From contig CM041778.1 in NCBI GenBank assembly GCA_023374045.1, positions 288,277,533 to 288,341,532 on the forward strand: a stretch of DNA of 64,000 nt, in the 5' to 3' direction. Within the stretch, counting starts at the first letter, position 1. Every line of letters starts with the position of its first letter. The notes below the pieces were generated by a model. It was not told where the DNA came from. It saw only the letters and a list, made by a program, of their open reading frames with translations, and searched no databases. This stretch comes from Limonium bicolor (lineage: Eukaryota; Streptophyta; Magnoliopsida; Caryophyllales; Plumbaginaceae). Made by a program: the position numbers and the translations under genes. This document shows, piece after piece, positions 1-11,327 of the stretch.

Positions 1-178
1 TGTGAGCTTAAAAAACTTCAAATTTGATATTGGACCAAAATATAACACTTTAGCATCGTCCATGTAAAGTTTCATCAATTTTGGACAACATTTAAGTATG
101 TTTAAAGTTGAATTACGAAAATCACAGGGGTATATTGTGAATTACGAAAGAAAACAGGGGTATATCGTGAATTTTCCC
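1..178. mobile_element. Foldback MITE, right half (cut by window edge)
   Basis: Nearly identical to the right arm of the complete element at 30861-31275, including the terminal TTTTCCC at 172-178. The left arm lies outside the window, so its target duplication cannot be checked. It is probably a non-autonomous Mutator-like MITE, by analogy with the complete copy, which has a 9-bp duplication. No coding capacity. Confidence 0.75.
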
Positions 179-408
179 AAATTTTTAATATATAATTGTA
201 AAATAAAAAAATTATATCATTGTTCACCTAAATCCAATCTTTTCAAAACAAGACCAGTCATGGATATGCTTTAACAACTTAAAAAAATATATATTTTTAC
301 ATGTATACGATGATAAACTAAATTGATAATATGATTTATTAATTTTGTATTATGAATCATTAAAATTTATATTATGATTCATTAAGTAATAAGTGGTGAA
401 TTCGACGT
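179..408. other. AT-rich spacer, nothing recognised
   Basis: AT-rich sequence with short direct repeats of TATTATGATTCATTAA around 350-385. No open frame, RNA gene or element end could be supported. Confidence 0.5.
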
Positions 409-1310
409 GTTTAACTTTCCTAGGGTGGGTTTTGGGTAAGATAATCTATTTGAAATTTGTTCTGTATTTTATACTGTAGCAATTAACTCGATAGGTTTTT
501 AGGGTTTGTGGTAGCGGGTTTAGATTGTTAGACCCTAAACCCGCCACTACAAACCCTAAAAATTTCTTCAACGTTTTTTAGCTTTCCCAGGGTGGGTTTT
601 AGGGGTAGGTTAATCTATTTGGAATTTGTTTCGCACTTTATATTGTAGCAACTAACTCGACAGATTTTTAGGGTTTGTGCGATAACGACCCTAAACCCGC
701 CACAGCAAACCCTAAAAATGCCTTTGACATTTTTAGCTATCCTATGGTGGGTTTTGGGGTGTTTTGGGGGTAGGGTATCTATTTGAAATTTGTTTCATAC
801 TTTATATTGTAGCAACTAACCCGACTGGGTTTTAGGGTGTGGTAGCGGGTTTAGAGCCGTTTAGACCCTAACCCGCCACTGCAAACCCTAAAAATACCTT
901 TGACATTTTTAGCTATCCTATGGTGGGTTTTGGGGTGCTTTGGGGGGTAGGGTAATCTATTTGGAATTTGTTTCGTACTTTGTATTGTAGCAACTAACTT
1001 GACAGATTTTTAGGTTTTGTGGTAGCGCCACTACAAACCCTAAAAATGTCTTCAACGTTTTTAGCTATCATAGGGTGGGTTTCGGGGTGTTTTGGGAGGT
1101 AGGATAATCTATTTGAAATTTGTTTGGACTTTATATGGTAGCAACTAACTCGACATGTTTTTAGGGTTTGTGATAGCAAGTTTAGGGTCGCTAGACCCTA
1201 AACCCGCCACTACAAACCCTAAAATACCTTTGACTTTTTTAGCTATCCTATGATGGGTTTTGAGGTGTTTTTTTTTGGGGGTAGGGTAATCTATTTTGGA
1301 GTTGTTCTAT
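409..1310. repeat. Tandem repeat, six units of 152-178 bp
   Basis: A landmark GGGTGGGTTT (with variants) recurs at about 423, 590, 745, 921, 1073 and 1251, giving periods of 167, 155, 176, 152 and 178 bp. Most units contain an internal inverted repeat, GGGTTTGTGGTAGCGGGTTTAG facing its complement CTAAACCCGCCACTACAAACCC, and so could fold into a hairpin. The AAACCCTAAA stretches resemble plant telomere repeats only locally. Unit lengths vary because the hairpin loop is shortened in units 3 and 5. Confidence 0.8.
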
Positions 1311-1319
1311 ATTTAGTAT

Positions 1320-1652
1320 TGTCGTCACTGACTCGACAGATTTCCACACCACAATTACAAATAACGTTTCCAACGTTTTACATAAAGGTGTCCACAAATT
1401 TAGATAAACGTTTCCACGTTTCTAAAATTCCATGATTATCTATAACGTTTCCACGCCACAGTTACATATAAACGTTTCCACTGCATGATTTATATATAAA
1501 CATTTTTATAATTATATGTGATGTTTGCATGACAATTATATATAATGTTTCCACCGTTATACATAAAGGAGTCCACGAGTTCAGATAATGTTTCCACCTT
1601 TTTATTTAAATGTTTCCACTTTTTATTTAAACGTTTCCACCTTTTTATTTAA
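1320..1652. repeat. Degenerate CGTTTCCAC-motif array, left part
   Basis: The motif AACGTTTCCAC and one- or two-base variants recur about every 25-50 bp. A longer unit, with CCACCGTTATACATAAA followed by GTCCACGAGTT, appears at about 1550 and again at about 3310 in the right part, so the array was once continuous and was split by the element at 1653-2995. It looks like an old, decayed tandem repeat; no coding potential. Confidence 0.65.
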
Positions 1653-2995
1653 GAGAAATTTCATGAAATGCCACTATATTTTTGCCTAATTCATGAAATG
1701 CCACTAAAAAAAAAGAAAGTCATGAAATGCCCTATATTTTCCGAAAAGTTTATGAAATGCCCCGCCCGCCTAACAGACGTTAAACTTTCCATCAAATGTC
1801 AGATTTTTTTTTGTAAAATGACCTTTTTGCCCCTAAAAATTTATGTCACTGTTCAATGGCTACTTTTGGGTTCCAACTGTCACTTTTTTGAAATTTTTAC
1901 GAAGTACATGAAATGCCACTACCACTTTTATGAAAGTACATGAAATGTCACTACTACTTTTACGAAGTTCATGAAATACCACTACAGATTTTACGAAGTA
2001 CATGAAATACCCCTGTAACAAAAAAACGGCTACGACAACTGTAATTGTAATTGATATCGCTGCACTGTATTCACTAACTGAAATAACTTTGTGCTTCTAC
2101 CTTAGTTCTTATTTTTTTTAATGAGGGCCAAATACATTCCAATTTCAACGGATTCCATCATCAGTTAGGTTTGAGCTAAATAGATTAAAAGCATGTCTTA
2201 TCCAACTATTGGTTAAAGGCTGGTTATTTGTGGTGAGTCATATCAATCTGGAAAGGTTAATATTCATATCGCAGCACTGTAGCGACTAACTGGAATACCT
2301 TTGTTCTTACTTTTCCCCACTTTTTTTGTGGTGTGGTCAACTGCAGACAGACCAAGGATGCCTTGAAGGTTACAAGAAGCGTCTCGGAAATAAAAATCCA
2401 AAGATCCAACTTCTTGCCCTTTCTGTTAGTATAATTACCTTTCTGAAATCTCTTTCTGAAGCCTTTTGCTTCCGATTTACGCTTGTGTGTTTGAACAAAA
2501 TTTCGATGTATTGTCGTAGCCTATGTTTCACCAAAATGTTGCGGGTTTCGGGAACGAAGATGTTTCCAAAACGAGGAAATGGCGATTTCAAAACTTGCTA
2601 AGAACAGGGACGATTGTCGTAGCCGTTTTTTGTTACAGGGGCATTTCATGTACTTCGTAAAATCTGTAGTGGCATTTCATGAACTTCGTAAAAGTAGTAG
2701 TGGCATTTCATGTACTTTCATAAAAGTGGTAGTGACATTTCATGTACTTCATAAAATTTTCAAAAAGTGACCGTTGGAACCCAAAAGTAGTCATTGACCA
2801 GTGACATAAATTTTTAGGGGGCAAAAGGTCATTTTACAAAAAAAAAATCTGACATTTGACGAAAGTTAACGTCTATTAGGGGGAGGGGCATTTCATGACT
2901 TTTCAGGAAAATATAGTTTCATTTCATGACTTTCTTTTTTTTAGTGGCATTTCATGAATTAGGCAAAAATATAGTGGCATTTCATGAAATTTCCC
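1653..2995. mobile_element. Non-autonomous Mutator-like element with long TIRs
   Basis: Terminal inverted repeats of about 385 bp occupy 1653-2040 and 2613-2995; the outer ends read GAGAAATTTCATG and, inverted, GGGAAATTTCATG. The element is flanked by a perfect 9-bp duplication TTTATTTAA at 1644-1652 and 2996-3004, the length typical of Mutator-like elements. The arms are themselves repetitive, with many ATGAAATGCCACTA-type motifs spaced 25-45 bp. No transposase is encoded. The 570-bp interior carries a captured VHS-domain exon (2335-2430) and a partial internal duplication (about 2045-2090 and 2262-2305), so it is Pack-MULE-like. Confidence 0.88.
2335..2430 (+). pseudogene. Captured VHS-domain exon fragment (TOM1-like)
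   Basis: In one frame the stretch encodes KKRLGNKNPKIQLLAL, the core helix of the VHS domain of plant TOM1-like (TOL) ESCRT-0-type ubiquitin adaptors. Immediately upstream, in another frame, QTKDALKV matches the preceding VHS residues, so a one- or two-base indel near 2368-2372 breaks the frame. The exon appears to be bounded by an AG acceptor (CAACTGCAG at 2339-2347) and a GT donor after CTTGCCCTTTCT, suggesting capture of genomic DNA with intron flanks. Cellular VHS proteins sort ubiquitinated membrane cargo at endosomes; this piece is far too short to work. The family assignment is from memory of the motif and the parent gene is not identified. Confidence 0.7.
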
Positions 2996-3004
2996 TTTAT
3001 TTAA

Positions 3005-3474
3005 ACATTTCCGTGTTGTTATATATGCGTTTCCACGTTGTTTTAAACGTTTTCCTCCTCCCCCGTTTCCCTCCTTCTTCTACAGTTTCATGATATATAA
3101 TAACGTTTCCTATGGCATGATTACATATAAACATTTCAGTAATTATATATGAATGTTTCTCTGCCACAATATGTTTCCACTATTTATATATAAACATAAA
3201 CACGCCATGATTACATATATATGTTTACGCAGTTATATATATTCCATGCCATAATTAAATATAACATTTCTACGACACATTTCCACGCCACAATCAAGTA
3301 TAACGTTTCCACCGTTATGCATAAACATATCCACGAGTTTATATAAACGTTTTCATGTTTTTAAATAAACGTTTCCACGTGTTTATATAAACATTCCACG
3401 CTTCTACGATTCCATTATTATATATAAACTTTTCCCCATCATGATTATTTTATATATGCACTACACGATAACTT
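3005..3474. repeat. Degenerate CGTTTCCAC-motif array, right part
   Basis: Continuation of the motif array seen at 1320-1652, with AACGTTTCC, AACATTTCC and AACGTTTCCACGTG variants at irregular short spacing. Confidence 0.6.
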
Positions 3475-4172
3475 ATAACATGAAGGTTAAAAAATTAACG
3501 TGCAATACTTTTAAAAAAAATATTATACATCACTTTTTTTAATTGTGAAAATAATATAAATATTGGTTTGGTATTTTCAATATTAGCAACTTTCTTAATT
3601 TAAAAAAACAGTTAATCGTGTATTTTTGATTGTTATACTCCATTTTTTACATATATGTATGCGACAAACATATTATAAGATTAGAAACTATAATAATCAT
3701 AGCGGTGTCATTAGTATTTTTCTTTTAAAAAGTATAAATATTTAACTGGTATTTTTTGCCATTAATTCAACTGTTTTAAAAATTCAATCAGGATATATGT
3801 ACATCAACACAATTTATCAAATTAAAATAAATAATATTTAATATCATACATATATGAATATAGTCAAATAATTTTTTTATCATAATTAGTGAATTATTTT
3901 ATTAACAACTATATTATTACGGAATGTATTATTTTAATTTTTTTACACTTAACATTTTTAAAATAAAAAAACAAAAACAAATTTGTATAAAAGATGAGAC
4001 ATCAATAACAAACAAAAACATTGATGGGATATACCCATGAATCACACTCTCATTGTAAAAGAAAACAAAGTTTACAAAAAGGTTGTCTTTCTCCTAAACA
4101 AAAGAAAATGAACAAAAAAGTTTTCGTCGTCGGGACGGAGAATGGAGTTCGGTCACCTAACCCACACCCATC
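3475..4172. other. AT-rich intergenic stretch, nothing recognised
   Basis: Very AT-rich, with many short homopolymers and no open frame longer than background on either strand. No RNA gene or element termini are supported. Confidence 0.5.
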
Positions 4173-5610
4173 GGCCCTGTTCGGTATGGCTTTTTTGTAG
4201 TTGTTTTGTAGCTGTTTTGGTCTGGTTGCTTTGGTTGGTTGTTTTGTGGTGTTTTGCTGGTTGTTTTGTGCTGGTTGTTTTGAAAACTGGAGTTCGGCAT
4301 GTGGTGGTCTCGTCTTACGTATTTGAATAAGTTAATTACGTGTAGTGCGTTTATCATTTTCTATGTTACAACTAAAATTTTGTATTACATTTAAAACAAC
4401 TTTTGTTAAGATGAATATAAGAACCTATTAGCAATATAGGATTAGTATATACATAATTTATTAATTACGAATCAACACTTTTTTATTACATTCAATTTTT
4501 GTTAACATTTATATTAGGTCTATATAAATAACTTCACTATTTCAACCACAATTCTATCATGGATAACAACAATTGTAACTATACATGTTTTAACACAAAC
4601 CAAACTACTTGTTCACTTTGAATACAAAAATATAATATTATTAGTGACTTTATTAATGTTTTACATCATACAAAAATAACACTTAGTTGTTAAAAATATG
4701 ACCTACATATTACTATATGTACATATAATTAAATATTCAGATTTTATACCTTATTTTAGCAATATAGTCAAAAGTAAAATGGATTATTATGTCCAGTGGC
4801 GGACCCAGAGATTGAAAATTATGGGGTCACTGACAAATAGAAATTTCTATAATTAAATTTTTATGACATTTATGGGGTCACTAAGACATAAAATATCTAC
4901 TATTTTATAAAAAACTACATTAAAACTTACTATAATTAATTTTTTTTACAAAAGTCATGGGGTCACGTGACCCCACGTGACCCCACCTAGGTCCGCCCTT
5001 ATGTCATTCTTAGTATCATGTACCCCTTCTATCCATAATAAAAATATTTTTTTAGTTTTTTATTACAAATTCTATAAATTAAAAAAATATTAGAATTACT
5101 CAAAATAATTTTTAGTGTAAGTTTTTAGAAAAACGCTACTAGTTTAAAACTATTGTTCTATATTATTGTCATTAACTTATAATTTAATATACCAATCTTT
5201 ATAAATAAACTAAAAATAAAAAAGGGAAAAACTTTTTTATATATTAATATATATGTTTCAATTTTAATTTAATCTTTGTGTCAAATTTAATATATAATAT
5301 CATTTTTAAAATATAATTATAACTATTGAAAATTTAAATTTAAATTTATTAAAATTAATTTTTAAATATTAATTAATAGTATTAAATTATTCTTGCCTTT
5401 AATTATAGTTTTTTGGCCCCGCCTCTGTTTATGGTATTCATTCTCTTTGAAGCAGAAATTGCTGGCTGTTTTGTGGTTGTTTTATGCTGGTATATTTGTG
5501 GCTATTTTGAAAATTATTGTTCGGCAGTGACGGTTTGATATTTTTATCAAAAATACTAAACTCAAAAATACCACATTTATACCACAAAAGAGACAACACC
5601 GAACGGAGCC
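4173..5610. mobile_element. DNA transposon A, TIR GGCYCYGTTCGGT
   Basis: Left end GGCCCTGTTCGGT at 4173 and right end ACCGAACGGAGCC ending at 5610 form short inverted termini. Sub-terminal regions are packed with TGTTTTG-type repeats, such as GTTGTTTTGTAGCTGTTTTG near the left end. The same ends, sub-terminal repeats and interior occur inverted at 32363-34097 (copy B), which fixes the element limits. I could not find a convincing target duplication, so the superfamily is left open; hAT or PIF/Harbinger are possible. No transposase frame remains. A 204-bp MITE is nested at 4794-4997. Confidence 0.7.
4794..4997. mobile_element. hAT-like MITE nested in transposon A
   Basis: Termini CAGTGGCGGACC and, inverted, GGCGGACC; flanks ATTATGTC (4786-4793) and CTTATGTC (4998-5005) form an 8-bp duplication with one mismatch, typical of hAT. 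Copy B carries the uninterrupted site on the opposite strand (ATGACATAATAATC at 32941-32954), which directly demonstrates the insertion. The interior contains GGGGTCACGTGACCCC palindromes. No coding capacity. Confidence 0.82.
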
Positions 5611-5747
5611 ATAAACACCACAGTATATCAAACATTAATAAGAGGTATAAAGGCGGTTCAAATAAAAACCGTCTCAGTAGATACGTTTTTTGAGGTGGTT
5701 GTAACCGCCTCAAAAAGGCATTGTACCTTTTGCATTGATTTATGTGA
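5611..5747. other. Palindrome-rich flank of the gypsy array
   Basis: Contains GAGGTGGTTGTAACCGCCTC (a near-perfect palindrome) and AAAGGCGGTTC facing AAACCGTCTC. Such short palindromes are common in sub-terminal parts of CACTA elements, but no CACTA terminus is visible. The sequence continues at 30494 on the other side of the gypsy array and was therefore split by it. Confidence 0.35.
5743..5747. repeat. Target duplication TGTGA, left copy
   Basis: TGTGA directly precedes LTR1 and is repeated exactly after LTR3 at 30489-30493. Five bases is the usual size for Ty3/gypsy integration, and the pair shows that the whole 24.7-kb array derives from a single insertion. Confidence 0.9.
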
Positions 5748-8700
5748 TGAAATACCTTGTAATTAAAAATAGTGATTAATTAGGCTAATAAGTAATTTAG
5801 AAGCTTAATTAAGTATAAATAATCATGAGGGAACAAATCCCGAAGAAAACGGATCCTTAAAACGGATTAAAATCATTAACGAACCTTAAAGCGCGTTTTT
5901 CGAGGTAACCGGGAAAACGTGACTTTAAGCGGGTCAAATAAACTCGTAACAATTTTGGCCAACTAAATAATCATTAATAAATATTAGTGAAGCTTTAGAC
6001 CCAATAAAATCAATAAAACGAGGAATTAGTAAAAACTGTCAAAAACGGGAAGTTGTGGGGTAGAAACATAAATAACCAAAACTTATGTGTCCAATAATGT
6101 AAAAAGAATTTTAAAAACCCATAAGGGTTGTGTGTTGTCCGATTGGGAGCCCCCTCACACTCCCTCACACTCTCTTCTTATTAGCAAAAGACAAAAACAA
6201 TAAAGTAAAACTCATCTTACTTTATTCACTCTCACATTCTCTCTCTCCTATCCCTATTCTCTCTTCTCTCACGTGAACCCATCCCCCCACTCTCTCTTTT
6301 CTTTCTTCTTCTTCCCCCATTCGATTTCTATGGAGGTTTGAAGACCCACTCACAAACTCCATCTTCCTTCCTCTTGAAACTCCCTTGAATCTCTTCCAAA
6401 AATTATAAAAAGTATACCATTGGAATCCTCTCATCAAGAGCTACATTTCCATCCTTCCAAAATTCGAAAACAACAACTTTCATCTCCATGGGTATGGGGC
6501 ATTTGGAGCTTCAAGACCACCACTAGAACCACATTCTTCTCCTTGTTCTATTGAGGTAAAAATTTTCTTGAAACTCCATCTTTTTCTAGCCTTTGTGGGC
6601 AAAACGAATTTGGACTAAACCCTTGTTTGGTCCCTTGTGTTCTAGCCGATTTTGGGCACTCTTGAAGGAGTTGGAATCTTGTTCTTGAACCACTCCAAGC
6701 TTTGCTTGCACTCTTGGAAGGTAATGAATTTTCTAAACCCTAAAACCCTCATTAAGAGCTTAAATAATGTTAGGGTTAGTTTTTAGTATTGAAGTGTGTA
6801 TATATATGTGGGCTGTAGTGTTAGAATTTTGGTTGCTAAACCGGTGGAAAGAGGAAGAGGAAGGAAAGAGAGAAGGAAGAAGCAAGAAGAGAAAAACAAC
6901 TAGAAGAAGAACAAGGTAAAATGATGCTCTCTTGTGTAGTTTAGTAATGCATTATGTAACATATTTTTAGAAGTAAAAATATGTATTGTAAATGGTAGTG
7001 TAGTAGTAGTGTAATGTGTAGGAGAATATAAGTATTTTGAACCATTAAAAGACATTTAAAACTTGTTGAAACATGGATCAGAATTAATGTTTGAGTGCAG
7101 GAATTTAATGTTGCTAGTGGGGTGCTTTGTGTATGAGAGATGGGAATATTGATATTGATTATAAACAGGTAGTGTGGATCATTTATGTGAGTAAACAATG
7201 TGGTGAGTGTAAAATTAGGGGAGACTATGGCATTTACTTAGAAACTAGTGGACTTAAGAGATTAGAAACTAAGTGAATGGCATAGGTTGTAACAGATTTT
7301 AATAGAGAAAGATAGAGGGTGTATTAGGAGAGATAGTTAATGTAGTTGTAAGGCATTAGAGGTGCTAGAAATGACATTAGAAGAGGGAGCCATTGATGGA
7401 GAGTGATAGAGCAAAAATCTGTAGCAAAATACATTAAGGAGGAAAACAATGTGAGTGTTGAATTGGAACTTAGGAAATTGTGTATAAGTTAGTATAGAAT
7501 GGTGTAAAGAATTAGGAAATGAATTAGCATGATTTAGAGTGTTTAAATTGTACAAAAACATGTTAGGGGATATGTAGGAATTGGGGAAACAATGGGTGGA
7601 ATTGGGAAAAGAAAATAAGGGCTGTAGCAAAGTTCTGCTACCGTCCGACCCAGAGTCTGGATCGGACGGTGGGTCGGACGGGGCTTAAGAAACGATAATC
7701 AACCTTTCTGGAATGGTCCGACCCAGGACCGTGGATCGGACGTGGGTCGGACAGGCAAAAACAAATAGTGGTCGAAGTTTCTGACTTCGTCCGACCCAAA
7801 GTCTGGGTCAGACAGTGGGTCGGACGGAGCTTGGACACGGGACCAAAACCTTCTGGAACGGGCCGACCCAGAGGGTATGGGTCGGACGAAAATAGTGCTG
7901 GGTCGGACGGGGAGAATTTCAGAGGACGTAAACCTACTGGAATGGTCCGACCCAGGGCTTGGGTCGGACGCTGAGTCGGACGACCCATTACTTACAAAAA
8001 AAAAAACTGTAAGCTTATAACTAGTATATATATATGTATACCCACCTATACATATATATGTATATATGTAAGTAAACCATGGATGAGTAACGAAAGGTAA
8101 GTAAATGAAATACAAGTGTAAGGAATGTAAAGACTTAGTAGGTATGAGTTAGGAAACGTAAGAGTAATCGAATTAAGTTAATGATAGTTAGATTAATCAT
8201 TCGATTGTATGTATATCATAGGATTTGATTTGTGACACCGGAGGACGTTCAGAAACACGTACAACGGTGAACGGTATGAATTCCTCATGCCCCGTATGCT
8301 ATCTTGGTTACTCTGATTTGTGTGTTGTGTGCTAATTGATCACCAAATAAGATAAATGCACGAATCGGAGTTACTATGCATACTTGTGAATATGTAGTGC
8401 TGTATGTTGCGAATATTTTCTTAAATCTCAGTTTGTATAATTCATGAAATGTATGGATGAATATGAATGCATGTATGTATGTTGTATTGTACTGTGACCG
8501 ATTGTGATTGTGCTTGGACTTCTAACTTATTCCTAACAAGCTAACCAATCTAACTTAAATTGGTAATTAAATTGGAATGAGTAGAAGTCCGATATAGTTT
8601 CGGCCACGCGTGAGGATGAGGAGACACAAGAGGTTGGATCCGATTCCTGACTCTTAAACTGGTCCGCGGCCCAAATCCCTTAAGTGGGTAGCATCCCGGA

Positions 8701-9610
8701 TTGGTGAGTCAAGTAAATCCCGGAGGTGGGACGGAGTAGTCCCCAGGGCCGGAGGTCATACCGACTTAACTTGAGTATAAGTAAGTAAGTAAGAATGAGT
8801 AAGTAAAGTAATTGAAAGTAAGTAAGTGCAAGTAAGAGAAAGTGAGTGAAATGAGTAAAAGAGTAAACAGCATTCCGATTAACCCGGATGTGTAACTTGG
8901 CTAACACCGTGAAGGTAAGTATTGTATGCACTATTGTATTGATGCCTTGAATTGTGTAATGAATTGTAAATGCATGTATGTTGTATGTAAAGCATGTATG
9001 GATGAAATTAATGAATCGCATGTTTAGTGGACGTCAAATAGTCGGCGTGCCCTAGCTAGCACGCGGTATATGCGGAGTTCATGCGCAGCTTTTGCTGAGC
9101 CCCTAGGGGCACTGTTTTTACTACACGCAGGTACAAGAGAAGGATGAAGGCTGTGAAGAGACGTAGCTAGTCCTTTTGATTCTTTTTGGTTGTAAGCAAT
9201 GAATTATGATTGGTGTACTTAGTAGTACACGGCTGTAAGTTTTTGGTAGCCGGTGTACCATGGGGTGCACCTTTTTGGATAGTGGAAGTATTGGACTGGG
9301 GTATAGATGAGTGGCTTGTAGAAAACTCATTCTTTTGGGAAGTTTGAATTGGGATGTAATTGAATACACTTAAATACTCGGTGATCCATTAATGTAAGTA
9401 TTTGGTATGTGGTATTTGGTAAGTAATATAGTAGCTCGGTATATTATGTTCATCAGACCGTTACTGTAAGTAAGGTAAGCCTAGCTAGCCGTATGGGCGG
9501 TTAGCGGCGTTGTATCACCCGCCGTAGTAATGGTAGTATTTCCCCTGCGAACTGATAGGATTAACGGGACGATTAGACGGTAAGCATAGGATTAACGGTA
9601 GGGTGTTACA
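5748..9610 (+). repeat. LTR1 of gypsy array (3,863 bp)
   Basis: Starts TGAAATACC and ends GTGTTACA, five bases before the primer site. Very long for a gypsy LTR but within the range known for Tekay/Del chromoviruses. A CT-rich leader-like stretch (about 6160-6320) resembles plant 5' untranslated sequence, and a GCCCCTAGGGGC palindrome lies near 9099. The distinctive palindromic block at 7641-7982 is listed separately. Short open frames inside the LTR are not conserved in frame among the three LTRs and are not considered genes. Confidence 0.92.
7641..7982. repeat. Forward-reverse-reverse GTCCGACCCA array in LTR1
   Basis: Fifteen copies of GTCCGACCCA or its complement TGGGTCGGAC (up to one mismatch) form five modules, each with one forward copy followed by two reverse copies. 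The first two copies of each module can pair into a short hairpin. The block is GC-rich inside an otherwise AT-rich LTR and is kept at the corresponding place in LTR2 and LTR3. It could be a protein-binding or RNA-folding element; function unknown. Confidence 0.8.
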
Positions 9611-9615
9611 AAAAG

Positions 9616-9627
9616 TGGTATCAGAGC
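9616..9627 (+). other. Primer-binding site (tRNA-Met type), E1
   Basis: TGGTATCAGAGC lies five bases after the LTR1 end and matches the primer site used by most plant LTR elements, complementary to the 3' end of initiator tRNA-Met. Confidence 0.88.
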
Positions 9628-9837
9628 GTAGTTACGCTCTGATGTCCATAGTACCGAGCATAGGGGATTACCGAGTTAGGATTTCAACCGTCTTAAGACG
9701 GATACTTAGAAACCTAACTAGGAACTACCGTTGTTAACGACGGATACCCTTGACGTTCTCAGGAACGATACCTTGTTTAAATTCCATGACCTTTGAGTCA
9801 TATCTTGCGGAGCCTAATGTAACTGCTAAATGTTCAG

Positions 9838-11327
9838 ATGTCAGGAAGAGGTTCAGGTCGCCCTAGAGGAGGGGGCAATGACGGACCCGGCACGCAGACG
9901 ATAGCTGAAATCGTCGCTGCCACGGTAGCACAGATGCTACCACAAGTAATCCAAGCTATGCAACAGAACCAGCAAAACCAACAGAACCAAGCGGGGCCAA
10001 TCCCTCCCCCTCCACCCAGAGAAGCTAACTGGGTAAAAGCTGTAGCGGAACTCCGCCCTCCTTGCTTTAGGGGCGAGAGTGATCCGGCTAAGCTAGAAGC
10101 CTATATCTCCGAGATGGAGACGGCATTCGAAACCCTCGAAGCTCCTGCTAGAGTTCGAGTCAGGGTTGCTACTTATTATCTGAAAGATGCTGCTATGGAT
10201 TGGTGGAAGCTTGTCAAACATGAGCACGTCAATGACCCCACCTTCGATTGGGAGTCTTTTGCATCTCTCCTCTGATCCAAGTACTATCCGGAGCATGTAA
10301 AGACTAAGAAAAGGCTAGAGCTAGATGCCTTGAAGATGACAGACAAGATGTCTGTCGACGAATACTACCGCACCTTTACCTCCATTCTCCGTCTTCTACC
10401 CGACCTTGGGTACACCGGCCAGGTGTTGGTCGATCGCTTCTATGGCGGTCTGAGCCATCGCCTTCGGTACGGTATGGGCTACACTCGATTTACCTCCCTT
10501 CAGGTAAATATCGGTTAACCCTTAGTACCATTTCAATTCCTTAATTTCCTTGAATTCCTTGAATCTTCTCTTTATCCTTTCTTAAATGAGAATCCCGGCT
10601 AATACCTGAAACTTCAGGAGTGTTATCACGCGGCTTCTCGCGTTGAGATCACTTGCCAGCTAAGGGATGAAGAAACCGCGCTGAAACGCAAGGCTAATAG
10701 CAAGAACACAAGTGCCGAGGAGCAGAACTAGGGGAAAAGCTGGAAGAAGAAGAAGGGAAAGTTCTTCGGTCAGACCTCCAAGAACTTCCCAAGTGAGAGC
10801 AGTGCCCATGCTGAGCAGGGCAAACCAGTTGAGCTTCTTCAGCTTGGTTCATCTGCACCGGTGGCTGCAAAGCCACTGAGATCACACCCACCAAAGGGTA
10901 AACTTCTATTCCTAAATCATATTCTTACAAGTACCATATCTAGTATATCCACGCACACATGTGCTAACCCTCTAAACTTCAGGCTCTGGCTCCGGGTTCA
11001 CCAAAACCTTCTCAGACGGCCGCACCTATGTGTGCAGGAAGTGCAACCAAGACCATCCCGGCAAAGACTGTTATGGGAGAGAAATCAAATGCTACAACTG
11101 CCAGAAACCAGGACACACGGCCAATAGATGCCCAGAAAATGCTAAGCAAAAAGGGAACTTCCAAGGCTACAAGCAGAGGGAAGGCAAGGAGGTTGCATCT
11201 GGTGATGCACCAGCCCAGCAGGCACCACAGGGACAGGGATCCCGGGGACCTCAGAGGGGTGCACCTCAGAGGCAGCCTGTCCTTCATGTCATAGACCGTG
11301 ACGGGTCCGGTTCTAAATCCGGCCCAG
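9838..11327 (+). pseudogene. gag: gag, E1 copy, three spliced exons
   Basis: Capsid/nucleocapsid precursor of the gypsy element. Predicted exons: 9838-10503, 10618-10897 and 10983-11327, separated by short GT-AG introns (10504-10617 and 10898-10982). The exons join in a consistent frame. Exon 1 encodes a low-complexity Q/P-rich start and the retrotransposon gag domain (DWWKLV, then SKYYPEHVKTKK). Exon 3 encodes two CCHC-type knuckles, CRKCNQDHPGKDC and CYNCQKPGHTANRC. The start is the ATG 210 bp after the primer site. Two in-frame stops break it: TGA at 10273-10275 (probably from CGA) and TAG at 10728-10730; both are also in E2. Introns inside gag are not usual for Ty3/gypsy, and their positions are matched in E3. 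Confidence 0.85.

Noticed and set aside
480..1230. Interstitial telomere repeats
   Set aside because: AAACCCTAAA occurs once per 150-180-bp unit and not as a 7-bp tandem.
7699..8115. 138-codon minus-strand open frame in LTR1 (and its copy at 28580-28996)
   Set aside because: It is the GTCCGACCCA array read through; composition is repeat-driven and the frame is not kept in LTR2.
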